Source: Nocardioides sp. Root122 (GTDB lineage Bacteria > Actinomycetota > Actinomycetes > Propionibacteriales > Nocardioidaceae). Taken from it: 64,000 nucleotides of DNA. Under the pieces are notes generated by a model. The model made no database searches, was not told the DNA's origin, and saw only the letters and a list, made by a program, of their open reading frames with translations. This document shows, one piece after another, positions 23,544 to 32,164 of the stretch. The stretch covers positions 83,773 through 147,772 of the forward strand of contig NZ_LMDE01000016.1 in assembly GCF_001425025.1 (NCBI RefSeq), given 5' to 3'. Position 1 is the first letter of the stretch, and the number at the start of each line of letters is the position of its first letter. The translations under genes were made by a program, and so were the position numbers.

Positions 23544-25223
23544 TCACGGCAGGTGGGGCGCCGATGACGGGCCTGTCTTGGCGCCGGGCTTCCCGGCCTC
23601 GGCGTAGGACCTGACGACGGAGACGTTGAGCGGGAAGTCCACGGCGACGTCGCGGAACAGCAGCGAACCGGCGGTCGTGGCGGCGTCGACGACCTCGCGG
23701 GTGACCGCCTCGGCGAGATCGGCCGGGCAGTGCACGACCACCTCGTCGTGCAGGAAGAACACCAGGTGCGGACGCGCGTCGAGCGGTCCTGTCGCGCCGA
23801 GGTCCCACAACCGGTTGCGGAGGTCGGCGATCCAGCACAGGGCCCACTCCGCACCGGTGCCCTGCACGACGAAGTTGCGGGTGAACCGGCCGTAGGCCCG
23901 GCGGTGCCGGTCCTGCAGCTCGAGGTCCTCCGGCGGCGCGTCCGGGGACTCGTCCCACGACCCTCCGAGCGCAGGGCAGCCGCGGCCCAGCAGCGTGCGC
24001 ACGACCTGCCCGCGCTCGCCGGCGCGCGCGGCCTCCTCGACGAGCCCGAAGGCTCGGGGGTAGCGGCGGGTCAGCCCGGCCACCATCCGGCCGCTCTCAC
24101 CGGACGTGGCGCCGTACATCGCTCCGAGGAGGCCGAGCTTGGCGTCCTGGCGGGTCGCGACGGCTCCCGCGTCGACCATGCCCTGGTAGAGGTCGGCGCC
24201 GCGTGCAGCGCGGGCCAGCTCGTGGTCGCCGCTCATGCCGGCGAGCACCCGCGGCTCGAGCTGGGCCACGTCGGCCACGACCAGCACCCAGTCCTGGTCG
24301 GCGACGGCGGCGGAGCGCACCTGCACGGGGAACGACAGCGCGCCGCCGCCGTTGGAGGACCAGCGCCCCGTCGCCGAGCCGGCCGGCTGGTAGGACGGCC
24401 GGAACCGTCCGCCGCTGACCCACTGGTCGATCCAGGCCCACCCGTTGTTCTGGAACAGGTGTGCCAGCTGCTTGTAGCGCAGCAGCGGCTCGACCACCGG
24501 GTGGTCGACCCGCCGCAGCGTCGACGCCCGGGTGTCGGGCACCTCGACCTCCGCCCGCCGCAGCGCCGCGAGGAGCTCGGGACGGGAGTCGGGGTTGAGC
24601 CCCGGGGCGCCGAGGAGGCGGCGTACGTCGTCGATGACCTCCTCCAGCAGCTGGGGGCGGGCGCCCCGCGGGGGTCGCTGGCCCAGCCGTTCCTCGAGCA
24701 GCTGCTCGTGCACGTCGACGCGCCACGGCACGCCGGCGTGAGTCATCTCGGCCGCGGCGAGGGCGCCGGCCGACTCGGCCGCCAGCAGCAGCCGCAGGCG
24801 TGGGGCGTCGGGCGAGGCCGCGACCGCCGCGAGCTGCCGGGCGTCCTCGGTGTCGGCGCGCAGGTGGTCGGTCGCGGCGTCCACGCTGAACAGGCCCGGG
24901 TCGGCAGCCACCGCCGGTGCGAGGTGGTCCCAGAGCCCGGAGTCCTCGCCGTGCAGGTGGCGCGCGTCGACGGCGGGTGCGCGTCGCAGCAGGAGGTGGC
25001 ACAGCCGGAGGTCGTGGCACCGGCGGACCCGGACGCCGGCGGCGAGGAGCGAGGGGTACCACCGTGCGGTGTCGTCCCAGACCCAGCGCGGCGCCTCGGC
25101 GGCCTCCCGCTCGCGCACCAGCCCGGGCAGCGCGCTCAGCGCGACCTCGCTCTGCCCGGACCCGTCGGTGACGAGCGCGCGCTCGCCGGGCAGGCGGGAG
25201 AGCTGGACCCGGGTCATGCGCAC
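23544..25223 (-). CDS. Divergent family-A DNA polymerase (PolA-like, exonuclease-domain remnant)
   Basis: 559 residues. The N-terminal 190 residues resemble a degenerate 3'-5' exonuclease domain. From about 240 comes the polymerase: TGRWSSNGGGALSFPVQVR (template contact), motif A VVADVAQLEPR (Asp318, Glu323), the O-helix RQDAKLGLLGAMYG (Arg358, Lys362, Tyr370) and motif C FLHDEVVVHC (His492-Asp493-Glu494). Pol I normally has DYSQIE and Phe in place of Leu366. The metal-binding Asp residues are kept, so it may be active. Actinobacterial genomes often carry such a second, short PolA homologue. Divergent from the VanZ-like gene. Confidence 0.82.
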   Translation of the reverse strand: MRMTRVQLSRLPGERALVTDGSGQSEVALSALPGLVREREAAEAPRWVWDDTARWYPSLLAAGVRVRRCHDLRLCHLLLRRAPAVDARHLHGEDSGLWDHLAPAVAADPGLFSVDAATDHLRADTEDARQLAAVAASPDAPRLRLLLAAESAGALAAAEMTHAGVPWRVDVHEQLLEERLGQRPPRGARPQLLEEVIDDVRRLLGAPGLNPDSRPELLAALRRAEVEVPDTRASTLRRVDHPVVEPLLRYKQLAHLFQNNGWAWIDQWVSGGRFRPSYQPAGSATGRWSSNGGGALSFPVQVRSAAVADQDWVLVVADVAQLEPRVLAGMSGDHELARAARGADLYQGMVDAGAVATRQDAKLGLLGAMYGATSGESGRMVAGLTRRYPRAFGLVEEAARAGERGQVVRTLLGRGCPALGGSWDESPDAPPEDLELQDRHRRAYGRFTRNFVVQGTGAEWALCWIADLRNRLWDLGATGPLDARPHLVFFLHDEVVVHCPADLAEAVTREVVDAATTAGSLLFRDVAVDFPLNVSVVRSYAEAGKPGAKTGPSSAPHLP

Positions 25224-25303
25224 AGCCTCGCGGACGGCACCGACGCCCGGGCCGCCACCGCGCCGGTTGCGGGGATCGCTTGCCCCACCGGGAAGATGGT
25301 CCT

Positions 25304-25774
25304 GTGCTGCACCGACATCCGTTCCTCAGCCTGCTGACCCTCCTCTACCTCGGGTTCGTGGGCCTGGTGACGCTCACACCGGCCGAGGACCAGCCCGACT
25401 ACCAGGACCTGGCGCTGCGCGTCCTGACGCGGATGGAGCGCTATCCCGAGCTGGACGCGCTCACCAGCCGGCTGGACGTCGACCGCATCGAGTTCCTGGC
25501 CAACATCGGGCTGTTCGTCCCGCTGGGTGTCTTCCTGCTGCTGCTCGTCGGCTCGCGGCTGTGGCTGGTCGCGCTCGCCTCAGGCATCGTGCTCACCTCG
25601 ATGATCGAGAGCGTCCAGCGCTCGATCCCGGGTCGGGTGTCCGACCCGCGTGACGTCGCGGCCAACTCCATCGGCATGTTCATCGGCATCGCGCTGGCGC
25701 TCGTCCTGACGCTGCCGGCGTCGTTGCGGCGAAGGCGGGAGCGCGAGGCCCGACGCGCCGCCGGGGAGGGCTAG
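25304..25774 (+). CDS. VanZ-like membrane protein
   Basis: 156 residues from GTG 25304. It has four hydrophobic segments, with the VanZ pattern FLANIGLFVPLGVFLLLL, VLTSMIESVQRSIPGR and DPRDVAANSIGMFIGIALAL. VanZ-family proteins are small membrane proteins first known from teicoplanin resistance; most members have no known function. The stop is a few bases from the convergent flavodoxin gene, with 4 nt shared between the coding ends. Confidence 0.82.
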   Translation: MLHRHPFLSLLTLLYLGFVGLVTLTPAEDQPDYQDLALRVLTRMERYPELDALTSRLDVDRIEFLANIGLFVPLGVFLLLLVGSRLWLVALASGIVLTSMIESVQRSIPGRVSDPRDVAANSIGMFIGIALALVLTLPASLRRRREREARRAAGEG

Positions 25775-26259
25775 GACCGGAGCGTCCGTCCCCAGGCTCG
25801 CGCCCGCTCCACCTCGCCGTCCAGCAGCGGGCCGTCCTTGTCGTCGACGTAGAACGACTCGGTGTCGACCACGCGACCGAGGTGGGTGTGGGAGACGCTG
25901 CGGGCTGCCCCGCGGGCGGCGGAGCCCGGCAGCCGCCGCACCGCGGCGGCCCTCGTGTCGAACGTCGCCACGTCCAGGCCCGGGACCGGGGCCAGGGCGG
26001 CCAGCCACTCACGGATCCCGGTCTCCTCGTGCCCCGCCTCCCCACCCTGCTTGACCGCATCGCGACGGGTGCCGGCGCGGGTCATCCCGAAGGCGTGCGT
26101 GGGACCGCCGACCACCAGCAGGTCGACGTCGTGGGGGAGCGGGGTGGGCGCGTCGGCGACCCCGACGACCTCGACCGGGCCGGCGATGCCGTCCGCGACG
26201 GCCTGGGCGACGGTGGCGGTGTTGCCCCAGAAGGATTCGAAGACGACGAGCGTGCTCAT
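25771..26259 (-). CDS. Flavodoxin family protein
   Basis: 162 residues from ATG 26259, coupled to the upstream membrane-protein stop (ATGA). The FMN phosphate loop is FESFWGNTATVAQAVA (a T/SxxGNT-type loop), and the 50s loop is VVGGPTHAFGMTRAGTR. The middle inserts KQGGEAGHEETGIREWLAAL. Flavodoxin-like redox carriers may serve the adjacent membrane protein. The enzyme partner is unknown. Confidence 0.82.
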   Translation of the reverse strand: MSTLVVFESFWGNTATVAQAVADGIAGPVEVVGVADAPTPLPHDVDLLVVGGPTHAFGMTRAGTRRDAVKQGGEAGHEETGIREWLAALAPVPGLDVATFDTRAAAVRRLPGSAARGAARSVSHTHLGRVVDTESFYVDDKDGPLLDGEVERARAWGRTLRS

Positions 26260-27572
26260 GACGGGCTCCTCTGCTGACGGGTGGGTGCGGGGAAGGACCT
26301 GAGCCACCGCCCGACGAGCCACGCGCTCGCGACCAGCAACAGCAGGCTGGGGACGGCGTCCGGCCCGAGGTGGACGTCGGTCGAGGTGGCCAGCGCCACC
26401 ACCGGACCGGCCCACAGGGCGGTGAAGAGGGTGACGATCTTGATGAGCGCGACGACGGCCAGTGGCGGCCCGGCCGGGCGACCGCGGAGCAGCAGCACGC
26501 CGACGGCCACGATCGCCGGCAGGACGATGGCCAGGTCGAGCCAGAAGACCGGGTAGGGCGTGCCGCCGACCCCTTCGGGATCAGGTCGCGCGCCACCCAG
26601 CGCGAACGGCAGCAGGGTCGAGAGCCAGAGGCCGGCGAAGAGCACACCCGTGACCACGAGCATCCAGCCGGTCCCGCGCGCCAGGCGGGGCGAGGCGGTG
26701 CCGGCCGGCACCTGCCGGGCCGACACCCGCACCAGCCCGCTCGCCAGCCCCGCGAGGGAGAGCGCCACGATGACGACGTACGCCAGGAAGGCGCGGTTCA
26801 TCGGCACGCCGGTGGCGTAGATCAGGTAGCTGTAGGCCAGGTAGCCGAGCAGGCCGAGGCGGGCGAGGTCGGCTGCCGCGGTGAGCATCGGGCGGCGTAC
26901 CAGCCAGAGGAGCAGGCCGGCCACGACGATGCTGCAGGCGTCCTGCGCGCGGGCGCCGAGGACGGTGGCCTCGGGCAGCGACCGGTACGGCGTGTCGGCG
27001 AGGAGGCCGTAGAGCGACGCGGCCAGCACCGTCGTGGCCAGCGCCAGCGTGGACGCCAGCAGGGTCGATGTCCGTCGGATGCCCAGGGTGACGGGGACGA
27101 CGCGCGGGCTCACCACCGGCGCGGGCGTGACCGACGCCGGGGCGGCCAGAGCCGGCCAGTCGGCTCGCGCGGCCGGGACGAGGACGGCCAGGGCGGGGAG
27201 GGACCACACCCAGATGCCGAAGCCGAAGGCCATCAGCAGGACGTGGAAGGCGATCACGCCCGACCACCCCAGCCGCGCCGGAGCCCCGCCGCGGAGGAGC
27301 AGGAGCCCGAGCACCACCTCGCCCGCGGCGAGTGTCAGGAACCAGGCGTGGGGATGGGGCATGACCAGCTCGTGCCACGCGGTGGTGACGAAGGGCCAGA
27401 AGGCGCCGTCGGCGAACGGCAGGTACGTCTGGGGGTCTGCCGCGACGATGCCGGCGTTGAGACCGCCCATGACGAGGAAGAAGGCGCCGACGACGTGACG
27501 AGCGGACGCTGCCCGGCGGGTGCGCTGGGCGGGCGCGGCCAGGTGCACGCTGCGCTCGATCGTGGTGCTCAT
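26256..27572 (-). CDS. Polytopic membrane protein co-transcribed with flavodoxin
   Basis: 438 residues from ATG 27572 with about 12 hydrophobic helices in three groups. Visible segments include HVVGAFFLVMGGLNAGIVAA, WFLTLAAGEVVLGLLLLRGG and WSGVIAFHVLLMAFGFGIWVW. A soluble Ala/Pro-rich linker at about residues 145-175 separates the groups. I do not recognise a family. The repeated GxxxG-like motifs and the strict pairing with flavodoxin suggest a redox-linked membrane function, which is an inference only. Confidence 0.65.
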   Translation of the reverse strand: MSTTIERSVHLAAPAQRTRRAASARHVVGAFFLVMGGLNAGIVAADPQTYLPFADGAFWPFVTTAWHELVMPHPHAWFLTLAAGEVVLGLLLLRGGAPARLGWSGVIAFHVLLMAFGFGIWVWSLPALAVLVPAARADWPALAAPASVTPAPVVSPRVVPVTLGIRRTSTLLASTLALATTVLAASLYGLLADTPYRSLPEATVLGARAQDACSIVVAGLLLWLVRRPMLTAAADLARLGLLGYLAYSYLIYATGVPMNRAFLAYVVIVALSLAGLASGLVRVSARQVPAGTASPRLARGTGWMLVVTGVLFAGLWLSTLLPFALGGARPDPEGVGGTPYPVFWLDLAIVLPAIVAVGVLLLRGRPAGPPLAVVALIKIVTLFTALWAGPVVALATSTDVHLGPDAVPSLLLLVASAWLVGRWLRSFPAPTRQQRSPS

Positions 27573-27640
27573 GAGGCCGCCCGCCTTCCTGCCTCCAGCC
27601 TGCAGGCAGGCGTCGCGCGGCGGCAGGGGCGAGGTGCCGC

Positions 27641-27668
27641 GGCCTCCGGGACCAAGGTCCCGGAGGCC
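27641..27668 (-). terminator. Perfect 13-bp hairpin terminator
   Basis: GGCCTCCGGGACC at 27641-27653 and GGTCCCGGAGGCC at 27656-27668 are perfect complements with only AA between them. The hairpin lies just downstream of the minus-strand secreted-protein gene ending at 27679 and upstream of the membrane-protein gene. Confidence 0.75.
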
Positions 27669-27678
27669 GTTCACTGCA

Positions 27679-28224
27679 TCAGTGCGCGGCGATCCAGTCC
27701 TCGTAGGAGACCAGCTCGTTGCCGGCGAAGCACTTCCCGTCCGGGACGACGGCGACCGGCACCTCGAAGGAGCCGAGCACCCGGCAGCCGAACGGCTCCT
27801 GGGCGCCGAGGCGGACCGGCGTACGCCACCCGGCGTCCGTGCGGACCGCGATCTGCACCCAGCCACCAGCCGGGCACGGGGCGAAGTTGCCCATGTCGCT
27901 GACGAGCGCGTAGCCGTCCGAGCGCCACGTCTTGATGATCATCGTGGCGGCCGCGCGGCACTTCGGGCGCGGGTCGTTGGACTTCCAGAGCCGCGTGAGC
28001 CTGCGCTCGACGAAGTGCTGGAACGCAGGGGAGGTGCGCGAGATGCGGTCGAGGTGGTCGAGGGTCACCGTGGCGCCGAAGCCCTTGTAGGTGACCGTCC
28101 GGACCGACTCGGCCGCGGGCGCGGGCGCCGCCGTGGCAGCGGGGGCGAGGAGCCCGAGGGCCATCAGGGTGCCGGCGAGGGTGCAGGCGAGGGTGCAGGC
28201 GAGGGCGGAGGCGATGCGACGCAT
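27679..28224 (-). CDS. Secreted protein of unknown function
   Basis: 181 residues with a long signal peptide built from short repeats (ACTLACTLAGTLMALGLLAP), cleaved near ATAAPA. The mature part has four cysteines (RPKCRAA, APCPAGG, PFGCRVL, GKCFAGN) that could form two disulphides, and ends EDWIAAH. No family recognised. Monocistronic, with a terminator immediately downstream. Confidence 0.72.
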   Translation of the reverse strand: MRRIASALACTLACTLAGTLMALGLLAPAATAAPAPAAESVRTVTYKGFGATVTLDHLDRISRTSPAFQHFVERRLTRLWKSNDPRPKCRAAATMIIKTWRSDGYALVSDMGNFAPCPAGGWVQIAVRTDAGWRTPVRLGAQEPFGCRVLGSFEVPVAVVPDGKCFAGNELVSYEDWIAAH

Positions 28225-28344
28225 GGGGCGACTCCCGGGAGGTGCGGCCGCGTTTCGGCCAGTCGTAGTACTGACGCAGCCGCGGCCCCGTGGGTTGCCT
28301 CGGACGACCAGAGAGCTCTCTGCCCGACCGGGGTCGCGGTGCGG

Positions 28345-30222
28345 TCAGCTGCCGTAGACGGCGTCGATGTGTCGCCAGTACCGCGCGGTCAGCCCGGAGA
28401 GGGTGGGTGCGTCGACAGTGAGCTGCGCGGGCATCGGCACCTGGCATGTCGCTGCCGCGCAGTCCTTGTAGCGCGACCACAGCTCGTCGAGGGAGGCGCG
28501 CACCCCCGCGTAGGCGGGGTCTTCGTACCGGTTCTCCATCTGCGCAGGGTCGGCGTACAGGTCGTACAGCTCGCCCTCGCCGTTGTCGTAGCGGGTGAAG
28601 GAGTACCGCGCGGTGCGCAGACCGATGCTGGTGCGCGCGTCGCCTCGGCGGAAGGCCGGGTCGGTGCGCCGACCCTTGGTGGTGTGGGTTGCCTCGGTCA
28701 CGACCGGGACGTCCCAGCCCTGGTCGCCGGTGAGCATCGTCGTGGTGAGGCTGGCCCCATCGGCGGGGTGCGGTGCGGCGGCCTCGGCGAGGTCGAGGAT
28801 GGTGGCGGTGAGGTCGACGGTCGAGATGGGGTCGTTGCGGACCTCGCCGCTGCGCATGCCGGGACCGGTGATGAGGAACGGGACCCGCAAGGACGGCTCG
28901 TGCGCCTTGGTCTTGCCCGTGCGCTGGCGGTGCTCACCGAGGAAGTAGCCGTTGTCGGAGGTGAACACGAGCACGGTGTCGTCCCACTCGCCACGCTTCT
29001 TCAGGGTGCGGACGAGACTGCCGACCTGGCGATCCATCACGTAGATCGCCTCGGCCCGTTGGCGAGTCACCTCGGCGAGCGCACGGCGGCCCTGGTGCGA
29101 GAGCTCGGGCAGCATCCGCAGCTTCTGGGGCTTGTCGGAGACGTCTGCCTCTGCCGGTCCGCCACCCTTCGGGAGACCGGGGGCGCGCGTGACGGCCCGG
29201 TCGAACCTGCCCTTGACCCAGTCGGGGCGCGACGGCGTCGCGAAAGTGCTGCGGGTGCCGTCCCGGTGGGTGAAGTCCCGCCCCCGTCGCGGGTCATCGG
29301 GCTCGCTCGTGCTGGCGAAGTGCGGGGCGGTGAAGGACAGGTACATGAAGAACGGCCGGGCCCTCCGGGCGTTGGCCGTCGCGATCTTGCGCGCGAACAT
29401 CCCCAGCGTGTCGGTCTGGTACTCACCGCGCCGGTTGTTCGTCGGCTTCCCGTTGATGTTGTAGGGGGTGTCGAAGTAGTCGTAGGTGCCGCCGTGGAAG
29501 GAGCCGACGCCCGGGTTCTCGAACGCTCCGTACCAGTCGTCCCAGCCGTTCGGGACGTAGCGGTACGACCGCTCGCCGGTGACCTTGGAGCGCATCGGGC
29601 CGTACCCGTTGAGGTACTTGCCGATGAAGGCGGTGCGGTACCCGGCCTCGGACAGCGAGGTGGCGATGGTGCGCGAGTCGTCGAAGGCGCCGTAGCCGTA
29701 CGGCTTGTGGTGCCAGTAGACGCCGTGGTTGTGGGCGTACACGCCGGTCAGGAACGACGCCCGGGCCGGGCAGCACAGCGGGAACGGCGAGAACGCGTTG
29801 CGGAACTCCAGGCCTCTGGACCCGACGAGGTGTCGCACGTTCGGAGCGAATCGCAGATCGTCCGCGCGCATGTCGTCGGCCATGACCACGACGATGTTCG
29901 GGCGGTGTACGGGCAGTCGCGTGGCTGCTGTGGTCGACGAGGCGCCGGTCGCGTCCGCCGACGGTGGGGCGAGGGCGAGGGCGAGCGTGCAGCCCACGAG
30001 AATCGTCAGGAGGCGGGCCCGGGTCCATGTGCCTGGCGTGGTGATGGTGGTCGTCCTCCGGGGTGGCGACGCCGATGGGGGTGAACGGAGTTCTGGGGCG
30101 TCAGGTTGGAGCGCCGCGAGAGCGCCGTGTGTGTCGAGGGCCTGATCGTCGTCAGTGGGCAGCCCGCCCGAGGCCGGAACGCGGTCGATTGCTCCGAACG
30201 GACTAGCGCCACTAGCCCTCAC
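28345..30222 (-). CDS. Secreted type-I sulfatase
   Basis: An alkaline-phosphatase-superfamily sulfatase. Motifs: RPNIVVVMADDMRADDLR (metal Asp pair), FPLCCPARASFLTG containing the C-x-P-A-R formylglycine site, and VLVFTSDNGYFLGEHR (metal Asp-Asn). The cysteine needs conversion to formylglycine. A signal peptide (ARLLTILVGCTLALALAPPS) is encoded near 30030-29970, so the true start should lie just before it. No ATG or GTG is there; an ATC at 30045 has GGAGG 9 nt upstream. The GTG at 30222 given here is only the nearest conventional start and would leave a 58-residue non-homologous leader. Confidence 0.85.
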   Translation of the reverse strand: MRASGASPFGAIDRVPASGGLPTDDDQALDTHGALAALQPDAPELRSPPSASPPRRTTTITTPGTWTRARLLTILVGCTLALALAPPSADATGASSTTAATRLPVHRPNIVVVMADDMRADDLRFAPNVRHLVGSRGLEFRNAFSPFPLCCPARASFLTGVYAHNHGVYWHHKPYGYGAFDDSRTIATSLSEAGYRTAFIGKYLNGYGPMRSKVTGERSYRYVPNGWDDWYGAFENPGVGSFHGGTYDYFDTPYNINGKPTNNRRGEYQTDTLGMFARKIATANARRARPFFMYLSFTAPHFASTSEPDDPRRGRDFTHRDGTRSTFATPSRPDWVKGRFDRAVTRAPGLPKGGGPAEADVSDKPQKLRMLPELSHQGRRALAEVTRQRAEAIYVMDRQVGSLVRTLKKRGEWDDTVLVFTSDNGYFLGEHRQRTGKTKAHEPSLRVPFLITGPGMRSGEVRNDPISTVDLTATILDLAEAAAPHPADGASLTTTMLTGDQGWDVPVVTEATHTTKGRRTDPAFRRGDARTSIGLRTARYSFTRYDNGEGELYDLYADPAQMENRYEDPAYAGVRASLDELWSRYKDCAAATCQVPMPAQLTVDAPTLSGLTARYWRHIDAVYGS

Positions 30223-30311
30223 GGTCGTGCAGACCACCCGTGTCGTTCCGCGTGCCGGCCGGGTGGGGCGGGTCCGACTCACCTCGGCCCCGTCCCGGTC
30301 CCGAGAAGCAA

Positions 30312-30342
30312 AAGAACCCCAGGTCGGTGACCTGGGGTTCTT
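30312..30342 (-). terminator. tRNA-Leu terminator
   Basis: A perfect 14-bp hairpin, AAGAACCCCAGGTC (30312-30325) and GACCTGGGGTTCTT (30329-30342), loop GGT. On the minus strand it is followed by TTGCTTCT. It begins 7 nt after the tRNA gene end. Confidence 0.85.
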
Positions 30343-30348
30343 CCTGTG

Positions 30349-30434
30349 TGTCCGAGGGGGGACTTGAACCCCCACGCCCTAATACGGGCACTAGCACCTC
30401 AAGCTAGCGCGTCTGCCAATTCCGCCACCCGGAC
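30349..30434 (-). tRNA. tRNA-Leu (anticodon GAG)
   Basis: 86 nt. The acceptor stem GTCCGGG pairs with CTCGGAC plus discriminator A. The anticodon arm is CTAGC-TTGAGGT-GCTAG with anticodon GAG, reading CUC/CUU leucine codons. A long variable arm (GTGCCCG...CGGGC-type) marks it as class II, and the T-loop is GTTCAAGTCC. No CCA is encoded. CTC is a major Leu codon in this genome. Confidence 0.95.
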
Positions 30435-30514
30435 GAGTGCTGGAGAACAGTAGCAAAGCACTTCAGCACCGACGAATCGGGGCTGGTGCTCGCTCGTGGG
30501 GCAGGATGGACAGC

Positions 30515-31846
30515 ATGGAACAGGCGCCCGGACAGAGCCCAGAGGACCGCTCCTACGACCCCGCTGCGGAGGTCGTCGAGCTGTGCCGGCAGCTGATCGC
30601 GATCGACACGTCGAACTACGGCAACGACGACGGCCCGGGGGAGCGCAAGGCCGCCGAGCACGTCGCGACCCTCCTCGACGAGGTCGGCATCTCCAGCGAG
30701 ATCATCGAGGGACGACCCGGACGCTCCAACGTCGTCGCACGCTGGGGCGGCGGTGACGGCCGGGCGCCGCTGCTGCTGCACGGCCACCTCGACGTCGTAC
30801 CTGCCGAGGCGTCGGACTGGCAGGTCGACCCGTTCGCGGGCGAGGTCCAGGATGGCCAGGTCTGGGGTCGTGGTGCGGTCGACATGAAGGACTTCGACGC
30901 GATGCTGCTCAGTGTCGTGCGTGCCCGCGCCCGGGCCGGTGCCGCGCCCGATCGCGAGGTGGTGCTCTGCTTCACCGCCGACGAGGAGGCAGGCGGCCAC
31001 CACGGCGCCGGGATCCTCGTCGACGAGCACGCCGACCTGTTCGCCGACTGCACCGAGGCAGTAGGGGAGGTCGGTGGCTTCTCGGCGACCGTGCGGGGCC
31101 GCCGGGTCTACCTGATCGAGGCCGCCGAGAAGGGCATGGCCTGGATGCGGCTGACCGCCCGCGGACGCGCCGGGCACGGCTCGATGATCAACGACGACAA
31201 CGCGGTGACCCGGCTCGCCGGCGCGGTCGCGCGCATCGGCGCCCACCAGTGGCCCGTGCGCCTCACGCCGACCATGGAGGTGCTCCTCGCGACGGTCGGC
31301 GAGCTCGCCGGGACCGAGGCCACCCCCGACAACGCCGAGGCGCTCGTCGAGGAGTTCGGCGACGCCGCCCGCATGCTGGGCGCGGTCATCCGCAACACCG
31401 CCAACCCGACGATGCTCCGGGCCGGCTACAAGACCAACGTCATCCCCACCGACGCCCAGGCCACCATCGACGGCCGGTTCCTGCCCGGCTACGAGGACGA
31501 GTTCTTCGCGACGCTGCGCGAGCTCGCCGGCGACGGCATCGAGCTCGACTTCGAGTCCCACCAGCAGCCCTGGGAGACGCCCTACGACGGCGACCTGGTC
31601 GACGCGATGACCCGCAGCCTGCTCGCCGAGGACCCCGACGCGCTGGTCGCGCCCTACACGATGAGCGGCGGCACCGACGCCAAGCACTTCCGCAAGCTCG
31701 GCATGCGCTCCTACGGCTTCGCGCCGCTGAGGCTGCCCGCCGACCTGGACTTCACCGCCCTCTTCCACGGCGTCGACGAGAGGGTGCCGGTCGACGCGCT
31801 CGAGTTCGGGGCGCGGGTCTTCGACCGGTTCCTCGACCAGGCCTGA
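30515..31846 (+). CDS. M20 family metallopeptidase
   Basis: 443 residues from ATG 30515 (AGGA 8 nt upstream; another ATG at 30506 adds three residues). Di-zinc amidohydrolase of the ArgE/DapE/CPG2 group. The zinc ligands and catalytic residues are LLHGHLDVVP (His, Asp), GRGAVDMKDF (Asp) and FTADEEAGGHHGA (Glu, Glu). The dimerisation-domain insert runs roughly from residue 200 to 310, and a late HG in FHGVDERVPVDAL supplies the last ligand. It probably cleaves acyl-amino acids or dipeptides; the substrate is unknown. Starts 80 nt past the divergent tRNA-Leu gene. Confidence 0.88.
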   Translation: MEQAPGQSPEDRSYDPAAEVVELCRQLIAIDTSNYGNDDGPGERKAAEHVATLLDEVGISSEIIEGRPGRSNVVARWGGGDGRAPLLLHGHLDVVPAEASDWQVDPFAGEVQDGQVWGRGAVDMKDFDAMLLSVVRARARAGAAPDREVVLCFTADEEAGGHHGAGILVDEHADLFADCTEAVGEVGGFSATVRGRRVYLIEAAEKGMAWMRLTARGRAGHGSMINDDNAVTRLAGAVARIGAHQWPVRLTPTMEVLLATVGELAGTEATPDNAEALVEEFGDAARMLGAVIRNTANPTMLRAGYKTNVIPTDAQATIDGRFLPGYEDEFFATLRELAGDGIELDFESHQQPWETPYDGDLVDAMTRSLLAEDPDALVAPYTMSGGTDAKHFRKLGMRSYGFAPLRLPADLDFTALFHGVDERVPVDALEFGARVFDRFLDQA

Positions 31847-32164
31847 GCGCGACACGCGGAGCCGACCGGGAGCACGGAGATGTCGCGCACGTCACCGCCG
31901 GACACCGGTGAGGGAATGCGTGCGGCTGTGGCACAGTTGCCCCCACGAAGAGCTTGCGTGCTCTGGGGGCGGTGGAACTCCGCACCGGCGGTCACAGTCC
32001 GCGACCCGACCACAGCCAGTGGCCGGTTGACCAGGTGGAATTCCTGGACCGACGGTCAAAGTCCGGATGAGAAGTGCACGCTGACGGTCCGCACGTCCTC
32101 CTGCCGAGGCGTGGGGCCCGGTCGCCCGCCCCCCTGAGTCCGCACCGACGGACCGGAGGCGGAG
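31847..32164. other. 318-bp leader between the M20 gene and ribD
   Basis: Contains the FMN riboswitch (31956-32081) and an expression platform. No gene is present. The right end carries GGAGGCGGAG just before the ribD ATG, the region the riboswitch probably hides. Confidence 0.8.
31956..32081 (+). promoter_or_regulatory. FMN riboswitch (RFN element)
   Basis: The conserved RFN blocks are all present: GGGGGCGGTGGAACTCCGCA, then ACCGGCGGTCACAGTCCGCGA, and at the 3' end GACGGTCAAAGTCCGGATGA plus GAAG. Helix P1 forms between GCGTGC at 31956-31961 and GCACGC at 32076-32081. It precedes ribD and should shut the operon down when FMN is high. In actinobacteria it usually works by hiding the ribosome-binding site, and the ribD site GGAGG is 84 nt downstream. 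Confidence 0.92.

Noticed and set aside
28170..28220. Short repeats in DNA coding ACTLACTLAGTL
   Set aside because: They code the hydrophobic signal peptide of the secreted protein; imperfect and only two to three copies, no spacer pattern, so neither a CRISPR nor a mobile repeat.
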